This document shows positions 7,726-19,400 of a DNA stretch of 64,000 nucleotides, in pieces. Position 1 is the stretch's first letter. Every line of letters starts with the position of its first letter. The notes below the pieces were generated by a model. The model saw only the letters and a list, made by a program, of their open reading frames with translations, ran no database searches and was not told where the DNA came from. Both the position numbers and the translations under genes were made by a program. The stretch is from Marinihelvus sp963695135 (GTDB lineage Bacteria > Pseudomonadota > Gammaproteobacteria > Xanthomonadales > SZUA-36), in NCBI GenBank assembly GCA_963695135.1, contig CAVOGA010000003.1:764337-828336 (forward strand), given 5' to 3'.

Positions 7726-9495
7726 TTGGGGTTCAATTTGAAACAAAAGGCCGAGGCGCCAGGGGAGCCACCCTTACGGGTTGGGCTCTTGCTCAACACA
7801 ATGGTGGTCCCGGCCTGGGTCGATCACATGCTGACCCGCATTGATGATTCGCCGTCGGCGGACATTGCGCTGCTGGTGCTGCGCCAGGCGTCACCTGACG
7901 CCCCGGGCAAGCCCGCCGGACCGCGGACCCTGGTTAGCAAACGCCTTCTACGCATGCTGGAGATGCACGGCGCGCCAGCCGCCGGCAGCGCCCTGCAATC
8001 GCAATCCATCGAGGATCGATATGCGCGCGTGCCCAGCATACGGGTCAATACTGAAATGCCGGAGCCGGCCCAGCATCTCGCGGCAACCGAGGCAACCCAG
8101 ATTCGGGCGCACGAAATCGATGTGCTGCTGGGCATTGATTTCAACCTGGCGCCCGGTGACACGGAAACGATAGCCCGGCACGGCGTATGGTCGTTATTTG
8201 ATATCGACGGGCGCGAGCCGCTCGACCTTGCCGCCGGTTTCTGGGAGGTGCTCGAGGGTGAACCAACCACCGGCGCCACACTCGTAATGTGCAACGGCGA
8301 TCCGGAGAACCGGGTCATGCTCGCCCGGACACAAACTGCGACCCATCCGACCTCGGTGGCGGTAACCCGGGAAACACTGTTTTGGGGCGCTTCATCGCTG
8401 ATCCCCCGTCAGCTTGTGCAACTGCACCGCCTGGGCGGCGACGCGCTCAAGACGGAGCGTGAAAAGCCGGCAGACCCGCCCGCCCGGCCCGCTCGTAACG
8501 TTGCCCGGGCGAGTTCGTTAAGCACGCCGCAACTGGCCGCTTACCTGCTGCGACTGTTCGCCAAACGCCTGAAGCGCTCAATCCATTACCGTCTCTTCGA
8601 GGAGCAATGGCACCTTCGCTACGCCTTCGAGGATTCACCCTCCAATGCTTTTAGACATTTCGAGTTGCTCGAGCCTTCAAGGGACCGCTATTGGGCTGAC
8701 CCGATGCCGCTGTACCACGAGGGGCGCTGGCACATCTTTTTTGAAGATTTTCGCCATGCCAACAAGTGCGGGCATATTTCCGTCATCAGTTTTGATGAAA
8801 ATCGTCAGCCCCTGCCACCAAGGGACGCACTCGTGCGGCCCTACCACCTCTCTTACCCTTTCGTTTTTCACTGGAACGACAAGCTCTGGATGATTCCCGA
8901 GACGGCCAGCACGCGGGCGGTCGAGATCTATGAATGCGTTGGTTTTCCAGACCAGTGGGAGTTGCGCCGGCGGGTGCTGGAAGACCGCTATATCGTCGAC
9001 GCCACCCTGGAGCACCACGGGAATACCTGGTACCTGTTTGCCAACGAGGCCAAGAGCCAGCGCGCCTCATCCTGGACCGAGGCTTTTCTGTACGTCAACA
9101 AGGGCGATCTGCTCGATGGTAACTGGGAGCCCCATCCGCAAAGCCCCATCCGCTCCGATGTGACCTGTGCGCGACCGGCGGGGCCCCTCTTCAGCGCGAA
9201 CCAGGTACTGTTTCGCCCCTCCCAGGACTGCAGCATCCGTTACGGGGGCGCCATGGCGATTCACCAGATAACCGAACTGAGTCCCCAGCGTTACGCTGAA
9301 CGCGTGGTTGACCGCATCCGCCCGGACTGGGAGCCCGGTTTGCGCGGCACCCACAGCTACTCACACCGCCCCGGGCTCACGGTCATTGACGTCATGCGGG
9401 AGGTTCCGCGCCCAGGCATTCTTGATCGCCTGCCGAAGGGTCTGCAGCAGCCGCTGATCCGGTTGCTGGAGACGCAGCCACGCACCGGTTCGTAG
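7726..9495 (+). CDS. GINT1-like beta-propeller protein with formyltransferase-like N-terminus
   Basis: A 589-residue protein. Residues about 300-560 carry repeats of the plant GINT1 / family-43-like five-bladed propeller: SRDRYWADPMPLYHEGRWHI, FFEDF, GHISVISFDENRQ, HLSYPFVFHWNDKLWMIPET. These precede and recur as blade motifs. The N-terminal 250 residues resemble the Rossmann part of formyltransferases (HGVWSLFDIDGREP), but a complete catalytic triad is not obvious. A role in transferring or modifying a sugar on surface glycan is inferred from the adjacent polysaccharide operon. The start is uncertain: the frame opens with TTG at 7726, TTG at 7738 is also possible, and the first ATG (7801) would cut into a conserved strand. 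Confidence 0.7.
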   Translation: MGFNLKQKAEAPGEPPLRVGLLLNTMVVPAWVDHMLTRIDDSPSADIALLVLRQASPDAPGKPAGPRTLVSKRLLRMLEMHGAPAAGSALQSQSIEDRYARVPSIRVNTEMPEPAQHLAATEATQIRAHEIDVLLGIDFNLAPGDTETIARHGVWSLFDIDGREPLDLAAGFWEVLEGEPTTGATLVMCNGDPENRVMLARTQTATHPTSVAVTRETLFWGASSLIPRQLVQLHRLGGDALKTEREKPADPPARPARNVARASSLSTPQLAAYLLRLFAKRLKRSIHYRLFEEQWHLRYAFEDSPSNAFRHFELLEPSRDRYWADPMPLYHEGRWHIFFEDFRHANKCGHISVISFDENRQPLPPRDALVRPYHLSYPFVFHWNDKLWMIPETASTRAVEIYECVGFPDQWELRRRVLEDRYIVDATLEHHGNTWYLFANEAKSQRASSWTEAFLYVNKGDLLDGNWEPHPQSPIRSDVTCARPAGPLFSANQVLFRPSQDCSIRYGGAMAIHQITELSPQRYAERVVDRIRPDWEPGLRGTHSYSHRPGLTVIDVMREVPRPGILDRLPKGLQQPLIRLLETQPRTGS

Positions 9496-9520
9496 CGATC
9501 AACACTGAGGCCGCCAAGCG

Positions 9521-11255
9521 GTGAGACGGACTGAACCGGGGCAAGCGCGCGTCGAATGGCAAACGGTGCGCAGAGCTTTGAGCTGGACACGATGCGGGTG
9601 TTTGCTGCTGCTCCTGGCCGCCGGCGGGACGGCAATGGCCGCCGGTCAGCGCGGATTCATTGCCGCGCCCGGCCCCTCCGCCGCCGACACCACGACGCGC
9701 TGTCCTGCGCCCCCGCAAAAACCCGGAGACCCCGAATTACCCCGGGTTTTCGTCGACACCCGGATGCCGCCGGTGACGGGCGAAACCATCCATGTCGACG
9801 CCGGCCAGAGCCTGAAGGTGGCACTGCTCAAGGCGCGACCGGGCGACGAGATCGTGTTGCAGGCCGGCGCCACGTTTACCGGACCGTTCACGCTGCCGAA
9901 GAAAAACGGGGACGAGTGGATCATCATTCGCTCTTCAGCCTCGGCCGAGCTGCCGGCTGACCGGCGGGTGGACCCGGCGGACAGCGTCCACATGGCGACC
10001 ATCCGCACCACTTCCGCCGAACCCGCGATCCGGACGGCGCCGGGTGCCCACCACTACCGCCTGGTCGGGTCTCGAGGTAACGTCGACCGGGTACAGCCGC
10101 GGACTGCTGGATATCGGCGACTGGGATGCTGCCGACCCGGATCAAATCGCCCACCATTTCGTTCTGGACCGCCTCTACGTGCACCCCGGCGCCGGTCAAC
10201 CGACCCGTCGCGGCATTTCGTTGATGGTCGCCCATGGCGCCGTGATCAACTCGCACATCGGTGATTTTTTCGAGGTCGGCGCGCAATCACAGGCGCTTCT
10301 GTCGGGTAATTCGCCGGGACCGCTGCGTATCGTGAACAACTACCTCTCAGCGGCCAGCGAGGGACTGTCTGCTGGGCGGATTTGATAACGCCAGCGAGGC
10401 CATGATCCCGCAGGATATCGAGATCTGTCGCAATTTTTTCTTCAAGCCCGCCCGCTTTGAGCCCGGCCACCAGGACTACCCCGGCCCGATTGACGGACGT
10501 CACCACTTCGAGTCCAAGTACGCCAAGCGGGTGTTGTTCAGCGGCAATGTGCTGCTCAACAACTGGAACGACGCCTACGGCTACGCCATTTTGCTCAAGT
10601 CGACCAACCAGGACGGCAACAATCCCTGGACCGAGACCAGTGACGTCACGATTGCCTACAACCACGTGCGTAACAGCGATTATGGTTTCATGGCCATCGG
10701 CGACGGCGACGGCGATGACAACGGCCCGGACAATCACCACGTCAAGCTCGAGCACAATCTGTTCGAGGACATCCGCAACCGGGTAATGATGGTTGGCGAC
10801 GGGCTCGATCACCTGCGGATCGTCAACAACACCTTCATTACCAGCGACGCCAGTGCCGGGGTCTTCTTTCTGCCGGACGTCAGACCGTTGCCCGGCGAGT
10901 ACCTGATGGCCGGCTTTCAGCATGAACAACAACATCTTCACGCGCACAAAATACCCGCTGATCGCCGGCGACATTGGCACCAGCATCAAGGACATTGCCA
11001 GTCACATTTTTTTCCGACCAACCGGATTTCTCCGCCAACGTGATGGTGGGAAGGGTGATGGCCCCTATGCCAGCTTCGGAATCGTACCTGATCAAAAGTG
11101 CCTCGCGGATTGGTTTCGTTGATCTCCCGGGCCGCAATTACCGTCTCGCCCGCGGCAGCGCCTACCGCTCGGCGGGGACGGATGGCGGCGCCCTGGGTGC
11201 GGACATCGATGCGATTGAGCGGGCCACCGGGGTCACTTTACCGGCACCGGACTGA
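9521..11255 (+). CDS. Secreted right-handed parallel beta-helix protein (frameshifted)
   Basis: Reads as one protein of about 576 residues once four single-base insertions are allowed (near 10070, 10375, 10918 and 11012). The reading frame moves in the same direction each time. It starts with a signal peptide (GCLLLLLAAGGTAMA). It then shows pectate-lyase-like coil patterns: APGAHHYRLVG joined to LEVTSTGYSRG, RIVNNYLSAASEG, VLFSGNVLLNNWNDAYGYAI, VTIAYNHVRNSDYG, and LRIVNNTFITSDAS. This fold is common in polysaccharide lyases, epimerases and glycan-binding proteins; the activity is not predictable. GTG at 9521 is the frame start; a GTG at 9566 would give a tidier signal peptide. Context suggests action on exported glycan. 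Confidence 0.65.
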
Positions 11256-11489
11256 AATCCGCGTCTGCTGCCGGCGTGCCGCAAAGCCCGGCTCCGGGGC
11301 AATGATTGCAATTGACTGGATTTATTCTATTAATCAGAGTGATCGGAGCGGTGCACGCGTGGGCGATCGGCGGCGCCCGGCAAAGCGCCCTGTGGGTTTT
11401 TGCGGCCGGGTGAGCGCCCAAGGCAGTATTATTGGGGTGGATCCCGGTCGCTGCCGTCCGGGTCCAAGGGGGAAGGCAATGGCCAAGGT

Positions 11490-13470
11490 ATGAACGAGGG
11501 CGACGCAGCGATACCGACGTGGACCATCACCCGGCTGCCGGTCGCGACCTGGTCTCTCGATTCGAGAACATCAGCGCGTCATGCGCCGACCAGGTCGCCA
11601 TCATCGAGGCGTCAACGGATGCCGGACGCAGCGATACTGTCCTACAGCTACGCCGCCCTGGACCGACGACGCCCGACAATCGCGACCGCCCTGGTCGGCG
11701 AACACGCTGTCCGGACCAGGCGATCGTGTCGGCCTGGTGCAGGCCCGCCGGTTCGAGACCATCGCGGCGATGCTCGGCATCGCCACCGCGGGCGCAAGTT
11801 ATGTCCCGCTCGACCCGGAGCTGCCGGTCGGACCGGCGGCGCTTTGTGCAGGAAGATGCCGATGTCCACGTCGTCTTGTCGGCGGACTCCGGGTCTGCCG
11901 GCGGGGATTTCCCGGCGTCGTGCCCATCCAGGACCTCAGCGGCGAGCCGCCGAGCCACACACCGGCCCCGGGGCCGCAACCCGCTTTATGTCATGTACAC
12001 ATCCGGTTCGACCGGAACGCCGAAAGGCGTCGTTGTTCCACACCGGGCTGTCTATCGCCTCGTGGTCGCGACCGATTTCATGGCGCTGGACCGCGCGGAC
12101 ACGGTTTCTGCACCTCGCTCCCCAGTCGTTCGATGCCGCGACACTGGAAATCTGGGGACCGCTGCTTAACGGTGGAACCTGCGTGCTCTACCCCGACGGG
12201 ATGTCTTGACCCCGGCAAGCTCGAGGCGGTTGATCGGCAAGCACCGGGTAAATGCCTGTGGCTCACGGCGACCCTGTTCAACCAGGTGGTCGCACAGCGT
12301 CCTGTGGCACTCGGCCAACTGGACACCCTGTTGTTTGGCGGCGAAAGAGCGTCTGTCTCCGCATGTCCGGCAGGCGGCCGGACTCTGGCCCGGCGACGAC
12401 GCTGATCAACGGCTACGGGCCCACCGAAAACACGACGTTCACCTGCTGTCACCGGGTTGCACGCACGGGATGTGGACGAGCACACCCAGGAGATTCCCAT
12501 CGGCAGGCCAATTGCCGGAACGACGGTGCGAATCGTCGATGACCAGACTTGAGGACGTGGCTGACGGGACCACGGGTGAGCTGCTGGCCGGCGGCGAAGG
12601 CCTGGCCATCGGCTACCTGAATCGGGCTGAACTGACTGCCGAGCGGTTCGTCTTCGATGCGCAACGGGGAACGCTGGTACCGTACCGGAGACCTGGTGAG
12701 CCGCGACGGCGCGGGGCTGATCCACTTTCGCGGCCGCGCGGACCGGCAGCTGAAGATTAACGGGCACCGCATCGAACCCGGAGAAGTCGAGGCGACGCTG
12801 CTGGCAGACGGGCGGATCAAAAACGCCCATGTGCTGGCCGTAAAAACGCCGGCCAGCGACCAGAAACTGGTTGCCTACGTGGTCGGGGAATTTGACCGGG
12901 CCACGCTGCAACAGCGACTGGCGCAGGCCTTGCCGCGATTCATGGTGCCGTCCGCATTCGTGGGTATCGATGAGCTACCGACAACGGCCAACGGTAAAGT
13001 CGATACAGCGGCATTGCCGAATCCGTTTGTCGTGATGGGGGAGATCCCCGCAACCGCTTCCGGCGAGGAGCATGACGCGACTGGTCGCCGCCACCTGGCA
13101 AAACGTTGTGCCCGGCATCGCCCTGGAGAGCCATGCGGATAATTTCTTCGATGTGGGCGGCACGTCGATGGACATGCTGATGGTCAGAGAAGCACTGGAG
13201 AAACAGTTGGCGGCCAGCATTTCGCTCGTCACCCTGTTCCAGTACCCGACGGTGGCGAAATTGGCGACCCACCTGGAGCAACTCGACAGGCGCGATGCGC
13301 CCGCCGAACCCGCCAGGCAGCGCGCCAGCCCGGCGACGGGAACAGCTGGCCCGGCGCCGGGCCAGCCAGGCCCGGAAGGGACATTGAATTTCTGGGAGCC
13401 TGCCGCAGAGATCAGTCGTCCAGCCAGTGATTCAGGTGATATACCATTCGTTCACAGGGGAGAACGATGA
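11490..13470 (+). CDS. NRPS loading module: adenylation and peptidyl carrier domains (frameshifted)
   Basis: First protein of the assembly line, split by several +1 shifts. Adenylation domain about 11560-13030: ATAGASYVPLDPELP (A2), YVMYTSGSTGTPKG (A3), INGYGPTENTT (A5), YRTGDL (A7), INGHRIEPGEVE (A8) and NGKVD (A10) are all present. A carrier domain follows (13075-13280) with FFDVGGTSM; the Ser codon at 13165 is the phosphopantetheine site. There is no condensation domain, so it fits a starter module. The hand-read specificity residues D-A-L-W-L-G-G-T-F-K resemble valine-type codes as I remember them. Start ATG 11490 is provisional. The stop overlaps the next gene's ATG (ATGA). Confidence 0.85.
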
Positions 13471-16400
13471 ACAAGCAGATCACTTGCCCGAGAACGCCAT
13501 CGCGATCGTTGGAGTCGCGTGCCGGTTCCCGGGCGCACAGAACCTGGACAGCGTTCTGGAGGAATCTTCGGGAGGGCCGCGAGTCCATCACGTTTTTTGC
13601 CAGGGACGAGCTTGACCCGACGATCCCGGCGGAGATCAGCTCGCGGCCGAATTATGTCCGCGCCAAAGGCAAGCTGGATGATGTCGACAAGTTCGACGCG
13701 CCGTTTTTTGACATTCCCCCGCTTGAAGCGGACCTCATGGATCCGCAGCAACGCCTGCTCCTGGAACTGTCATGGGCCGCGCTTGAGGATGCCGGCATCG
13801 TACCCGGAGAAGGCGACAACCTGATCGGCGTATGGGTCGGCACCAACTGGAATCGATACTACGCCAGGCACGTCCGTGGCAGCGCGGCCGAGCAGCGCTA
13901 CGGTGAGTTCAACGCCCAACTGGCCAACGAATACGACTTTCCCGCCTCCCGGATCGCCTACAAGCTGAACCTGACCGGCCCGGCGGTGACGCTCGCCACC
14001 GCCTGTTCCACCTCGCTGGTCGCCATCGGCCAGGCCGTGCAGTCGCTGCTCAATTTCGAATGCAACGCCGCGCTGGCGGGCGGCGCCAGCGTATCGGTGC
14101 CGCTGCATGCCGGCTACCTGTACAAGGAAGGCGAAATGCTGTCCAGAGACGGACACTGCAGACCCTTCGACGCCAACTCCAGCGGCACCACGTTCAATGA
14201 CGGCGCTGCCGTCGTTACCCTCAAACGCCTCGAAGACGCCGTTGCGGACGGTGACGATATCTACGCGGTGATCCGGGGCGTCGGCATCAACAATGACGGT
14301 TCCGACAAGGTCAGCTACACCGCACCCAGCGTCAACGGGCAGATTGACGTGCTGAGCGCCGCGCTGGCCGTGGCGGATGTCGACCCGGCGACCATCGGCT
14401 TATATCGAGACGCACGGAACGGCGACCCGGCTCGGGGACCCGATCGAGGTCGCGGCGATGCGCGAAGTCTACGGCACCGACCCTGCCGCGCCGCCCTGCG
14501 CACTCGGCTCCCTGAAGAGCAATATCGGCCACACCATTCACGCCGCGGGTATCGCCGGCGTCATCAAGGCGGCGCTGGCGGTGCGCGATGGCGTCATTCC
14601 GCCGACCATCAATTTCGAATCGCCCAACCCGGAACTGCAACTCGAAGACAGCCGGTTTTTCGTCAACAGGGAGCCTGCCCCGTGGCCGGCGCCGCGCCGC
14701 GACGGGCGGGCGTCAGTTCCTTCGGCGTCGGGGGCACCAACGCGCACGCCGTTATTGAGCAGCCGCCGGCGGTGGACCCGGAGGTTGCCTCCAGGGCCAG
14801 GAAGCAGTGCGCCGCCGTTGTTGCTGGTTTCTGCCAGGGACGCCGAAGTCTGCATGCGGCAGATCATGAATCTCGCCGACTTCGCCCGGACTCATCCGGA
14901 CTCGACGAATCTTGCCGACATCGGATTCACCCTGGCGCAGGCCCGGACCCGGTTCGATTCCAGAGCCGCCGTCTTTGCGCGCGACCTTGCGGAACTGGCA
15001 GAGGTCGACGAGCAATCCCCACGGATCATTCGCGGCAAGGCGCAATCCCGGAACAGGCTGGTGTGGGCATTCCCCGGCCAGGGCGCCCAGAGACGCGGCA
15101 TGGGCGCAGAACTGGTAGCCGGATCACAAACCTATCGCGACGCCTTGCGCGCTGTCACGGCGCGAACTCAACAAGCACCTTGACCTCGATATCAATGACC
15201 TGCTTGCGCATCACGGCGCCGCGGACGACAGGATCTCGGAAACCCAGCTACGCGCAGCCCGCGCTGTTTGCCGTCGGTTACGCGCTCGCAGAGCACTACA
15301 CCGCCTGCGGACTCAAGCCGGACGCACTGATTGGCCACAGCATCGGCGAGTTCGCCGCGGCCTGCATCGCCGGCGTCTTCAGCCTTGAGGACACCGCGCG
15401 CCTGGTGTGTGCGCGCGGGCGGCTGATGCAAGCACAACCCCGCGGCGCGATGCTGTCTGTCTCGGCGCCACCGGAGCAGTTGGAGCCGGTTTATTGACGA
15501 ACAGGTGTGCGTGGCGGCGCAAAACTCGCCTGACACCAGCGTGCTGGCAGGGCCGGTCGAGCGGCTGGAGCAGATCGCCGATGAGCTCCGGGCGGACGAT
15601 ATCCGCGTGACCATGCTCAAGACATCCCACGCCTTCCATTCGCCGATGATGGACGGGGCGCTGGAAGCATTCGGCGCGGTGGTGGACGAGGTGCAGCGTC
15701 ATGCACCGCAGATTCCGATCATTTCGACCTGCACGGGCAAGCTGCTGACCGACGAGGAGGCGCGGTCCACCCGCTACTGGGTCGAGCAGATACGCAAGCC
15801 GGTGAGGTTCAGCGATGCTGTCGAATCACTGCAGGCACACGCGCAGGACCAGGGCATCGCGATGCTGGAGCTCGGTCCCGGGCGGACGCTGGCTTCCCTG
15901 TTTTCCCGGCAAAGCCATGCGCAACACTTTGCCACGCCGTCGCTCGGGCTGCTGGAGGACGACGCGTACATGGCCTCGTGGCTGGCATTCGGCGCCCTGT
16001 GGTGCGCGGGCTACCCGCTGCCCGTCGGTGACTGGTGGGACGCGGAACAGCATCACCGGGTGCGACTGCCGACCTATCCGTTTCGCCGGGAAAGTCACTG
16101 GCTGGAACCGGTGTCCGCACCGACACCGCGGGCACTTGCCGGAGGCCGCCGGGGACGACACGGAGCCGGCCGAACAGGACATCAGGGCGCAGATAACGAC
16201 GCTGTTTACGGACCTGACCGGCTTCGATCTGATCGCATCCGATGCCGGGAAACCCCTATCGGAGCTGGGCCTGGACTCCCTGCTGCTTACCCAGGCCGCG
16301 GTTGCCCTGCAGCAGGCGTTCGGGGTTGCAGTAACGATCAAGGACCTGCTGCAGAACCACGACACCATCGACAAGATTTCGGCCCTGATCGAGAGCCAGG

Positions 16401-19400
16401 CGCCTGAAGCAGGGACCGCAAGGAATGCGCGGACAGGCTGCCCCGGCTGCACCCGGCCAGGACGGAATTGCCATTCAGTCCTCGCTGCCGAGGCGCACAT
16501 CCAAGCGCAAGCGCAAGGGCCGCCACAGACGCGACACCCGGCCCGTCAGCTTCGGCTCATGGTCTGAACTGGGTGAGCGGCGCTCACAGGCCATCAGGGA
16601 TTTCATCACCGCGCACGTCGCGAAAACCCATGGCTCCAAGCAGCACACGGCGACGTTCCGCAGAGCCCATGCCGACCCCAGGACGGCTTCAGGGTTTAAC
16701 CGCCTGTGGAAAGAAATGGTCTACCCCCTGGTCTGCACCAGAAGCCAGGGCTCACAGATCTGGGATATCGATGGCAACCAGTACATTGACATGCTGAGCG
16801 GCTTCGGCCCCAACCTGCTGGGACACGCGGAACCTGACATCAACGCGGCAATCAAGGCGCAGCTGGATGCCGGGATCGAGATCGGCCCCCAGTCCCATCT
16901 CGCCGGCGAGACGGCTGAACTGGTCTGTGAGCTCACCGGCATGGACCGCGCGAGCTTCATGTGCACCGGTTCGGAAGCGGTACAGGCCGCCCTGAGATGC
17001 GCCAGGACCTATACCCGGCGCTCGACCATCGTGGTCTTCGAAGGCGCCTACCACGGCAATTTCGACGAGGTGCTGGTGCGCGCGGCCAACTCCCCGGGCA
17101 ACCTGCGAACCGTTCCGAGCTCGCCGGGAATTCCGTCGTCCAGCGTGGAGCAGGTGGTCGTCCTGCCGTGGAACAACGACAGCAGCCTGATGTGATCGAG
17201 GAGATCGGGGACCGGGTGGCCGCTGTGCTCGTCGAACCGGTGCAGAGCCGCACCCCTGATATTCGTCCGGCGGCCTTCCTCAAGTCCCTCCGGGACATCA
17301 CGCGCCGCCACGGCGCCCTGCTGATCTTTGACGAGGTGGTGACGGGATTCCGTTGCCATCCCGGCGGCGCGCAGGCCTACTTTGGTATCGACGCCGACCT
17401 GGCCACCTATGGCAAAGTCGCCGGCGGCAATATGCCCATCGGCATCGTCGCCGGCCGCGAAGACATCATGAACACCTTCGACGGCGGCTACTGGAGCCTA
17501 TGGTGACGACTCCGGGCCGGATGCGGGCGTGACCTTTTTCGCGGGTACTTTTGTCCGCCACCCGCTCGCGATCGCCGCGTGCCGCACCATGCTGGAGAAG
17601 CTCAGGCAAGCCGGCCCGCAGCTGCAGACTGACCTTGCCGAACGCACCGAGCGCTTCGCCCAGGACGGTCAACACGATTGTTCAGACGTTTTGAGGCGCC
17701 CTTCGAACTCGCTCATTTCACGTCCGTGATGTATCTGCGCAACAGTGATGTCAGCGCGCTCGGGTCACTGTTCTGGTACGCCCTGCGGCAGCACGGGGTG
17801 TTCGCCCTGGAAGGCTTTCCTTCCTACATGACGCTGGCGCACAGCGATGAAGACCTGGCGAAAGTCATTGACGCCATCGAGAAGAGCCTGCAGTGGATGG
17901 TCGAGTCGCAGCTGCTGGTAGAGCCCAGAAAGCTCAACCTCGACCAGGCTGATGCGGCGGCCTTTCCCCTGGCAGGCGCCCGACGAAGAGGCGCGCCTCG
18001 GTGCGCACAAGGACGGCAGCCCCGGCTGGTTCAAGACGCTGGACGGCAAGTACGTCGACGTCGTGTCCGGGCGAACAACGGATATCGACCCGTGGACCCG
18101 CGGCTCGACAAGGGTGTTCCCGACCAGCGAATCGCAACAGGAAATCTGGTCATCCGCGCAGCTGGGTGACGATGCCTCCTGCGCGTTCAACGACTCGGTC
18201 AGCGTAACGCTGCCCCGCGGATGTGGATGCGGCAAAACTGCAGCAGGCGATTGACGACGTCGCTGAACGCCACCAGGCGCTGCGCGCGTCGCTGTCACCC
18301 GACGGCACCCTGGTCAAGATTGCCGCCAGCGCCAGCGCATTGCGCTGACCATCAGTGACGAGGGGCTGGAGCGACTCGTGAGCGCGGACGTCAGCACGCC
18401 CTTCGACCTGGTCAACGGCCCGCTGTTCCGCTTTACCCTGGCCCAAGCGGCTGACGGCACGAACCGGCCCTGGTCGTGACCTGTCACCACGTCGTGTGCG
18501 ATGGCTGGTCCATCCAGCTGCTGCTCAGGGAGCTGAGTGAGCTGTACAAGGCGCGCTGCGACGGCAGCGCAGGCCGGTTTGCCCGCGGCCGACAGCCTGT
18601 CGGACTACAACCGCGATGCATCGGACCTGGCCGACACGGAAGCGGAAGACTACTGGCTTGATGAATTCAGCACGATCCCGCCGGTGGTCGACTTTCCGGC
18701 GGATCATCCGCGACCGAAAATGCGGTCTTTCGAATCAAGCCTGATCGAGCTGCGCGTCGGTCGCGACCAGCTCGACCGGCTCAGGGCCCTGGCCACGTCC
18801 ACCAACGCCAGCCTGTTCAATGTGCTGCTGTCCGGCTGGTTTGCCTTCACGGCAAGACTGACCGGCAACGGTGACATCGTCGTGGGTATTCCGACGGCCG
18901 GACAGGTTGCCTCCGGCATGCCCAACCTGGTCGGGCACTGCGTCAATCTGCTGCCGTTGCGCGTTGACATTGACGTGCATGACCCGTTCGAGAATCTCGT
19001 TGCCGCCGTGCAGGACAAGCTGACCGACGGCCTGGCCCATCAGGGCTACACCTTCGGCCGCCTGCTGAAGCGTCTGCCGATACCGCGGGATGCCAGCCGG
19101 CTGCCGATCGTGTCGGTGCAGTTCAACCTCGACCCGCCGGCTGACCCGTCCGACCATGACTTCGGCTCAGCGAGCCCCGGCATGACGACGAATCCGCGTT
19201 CCTTCGAGAACTTCGAGCTGTTCATCAATATCGCCGAAGACCAGGACGGCCTGCTGGTCCTGCTCCAGTACAACAGCAATCTTTTCGACGAAGACTCGAT
19301 GCGAAACCGCATGGCGGAGTACTTCGCCCTGCTGGATGCCGCCTGCGCGTCGGCCGGCAGGCAACACGGCTGAACTGAACCTGTTGACCGGGGATGACCT

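Noticed and set aside
11312..11340. Promoter for the NRPS operon (TTGACT at 11312)
   Set aside because: The -35 is good, but no -10 hexamer lies at 16-18 bases spacing, so I do not claim it.
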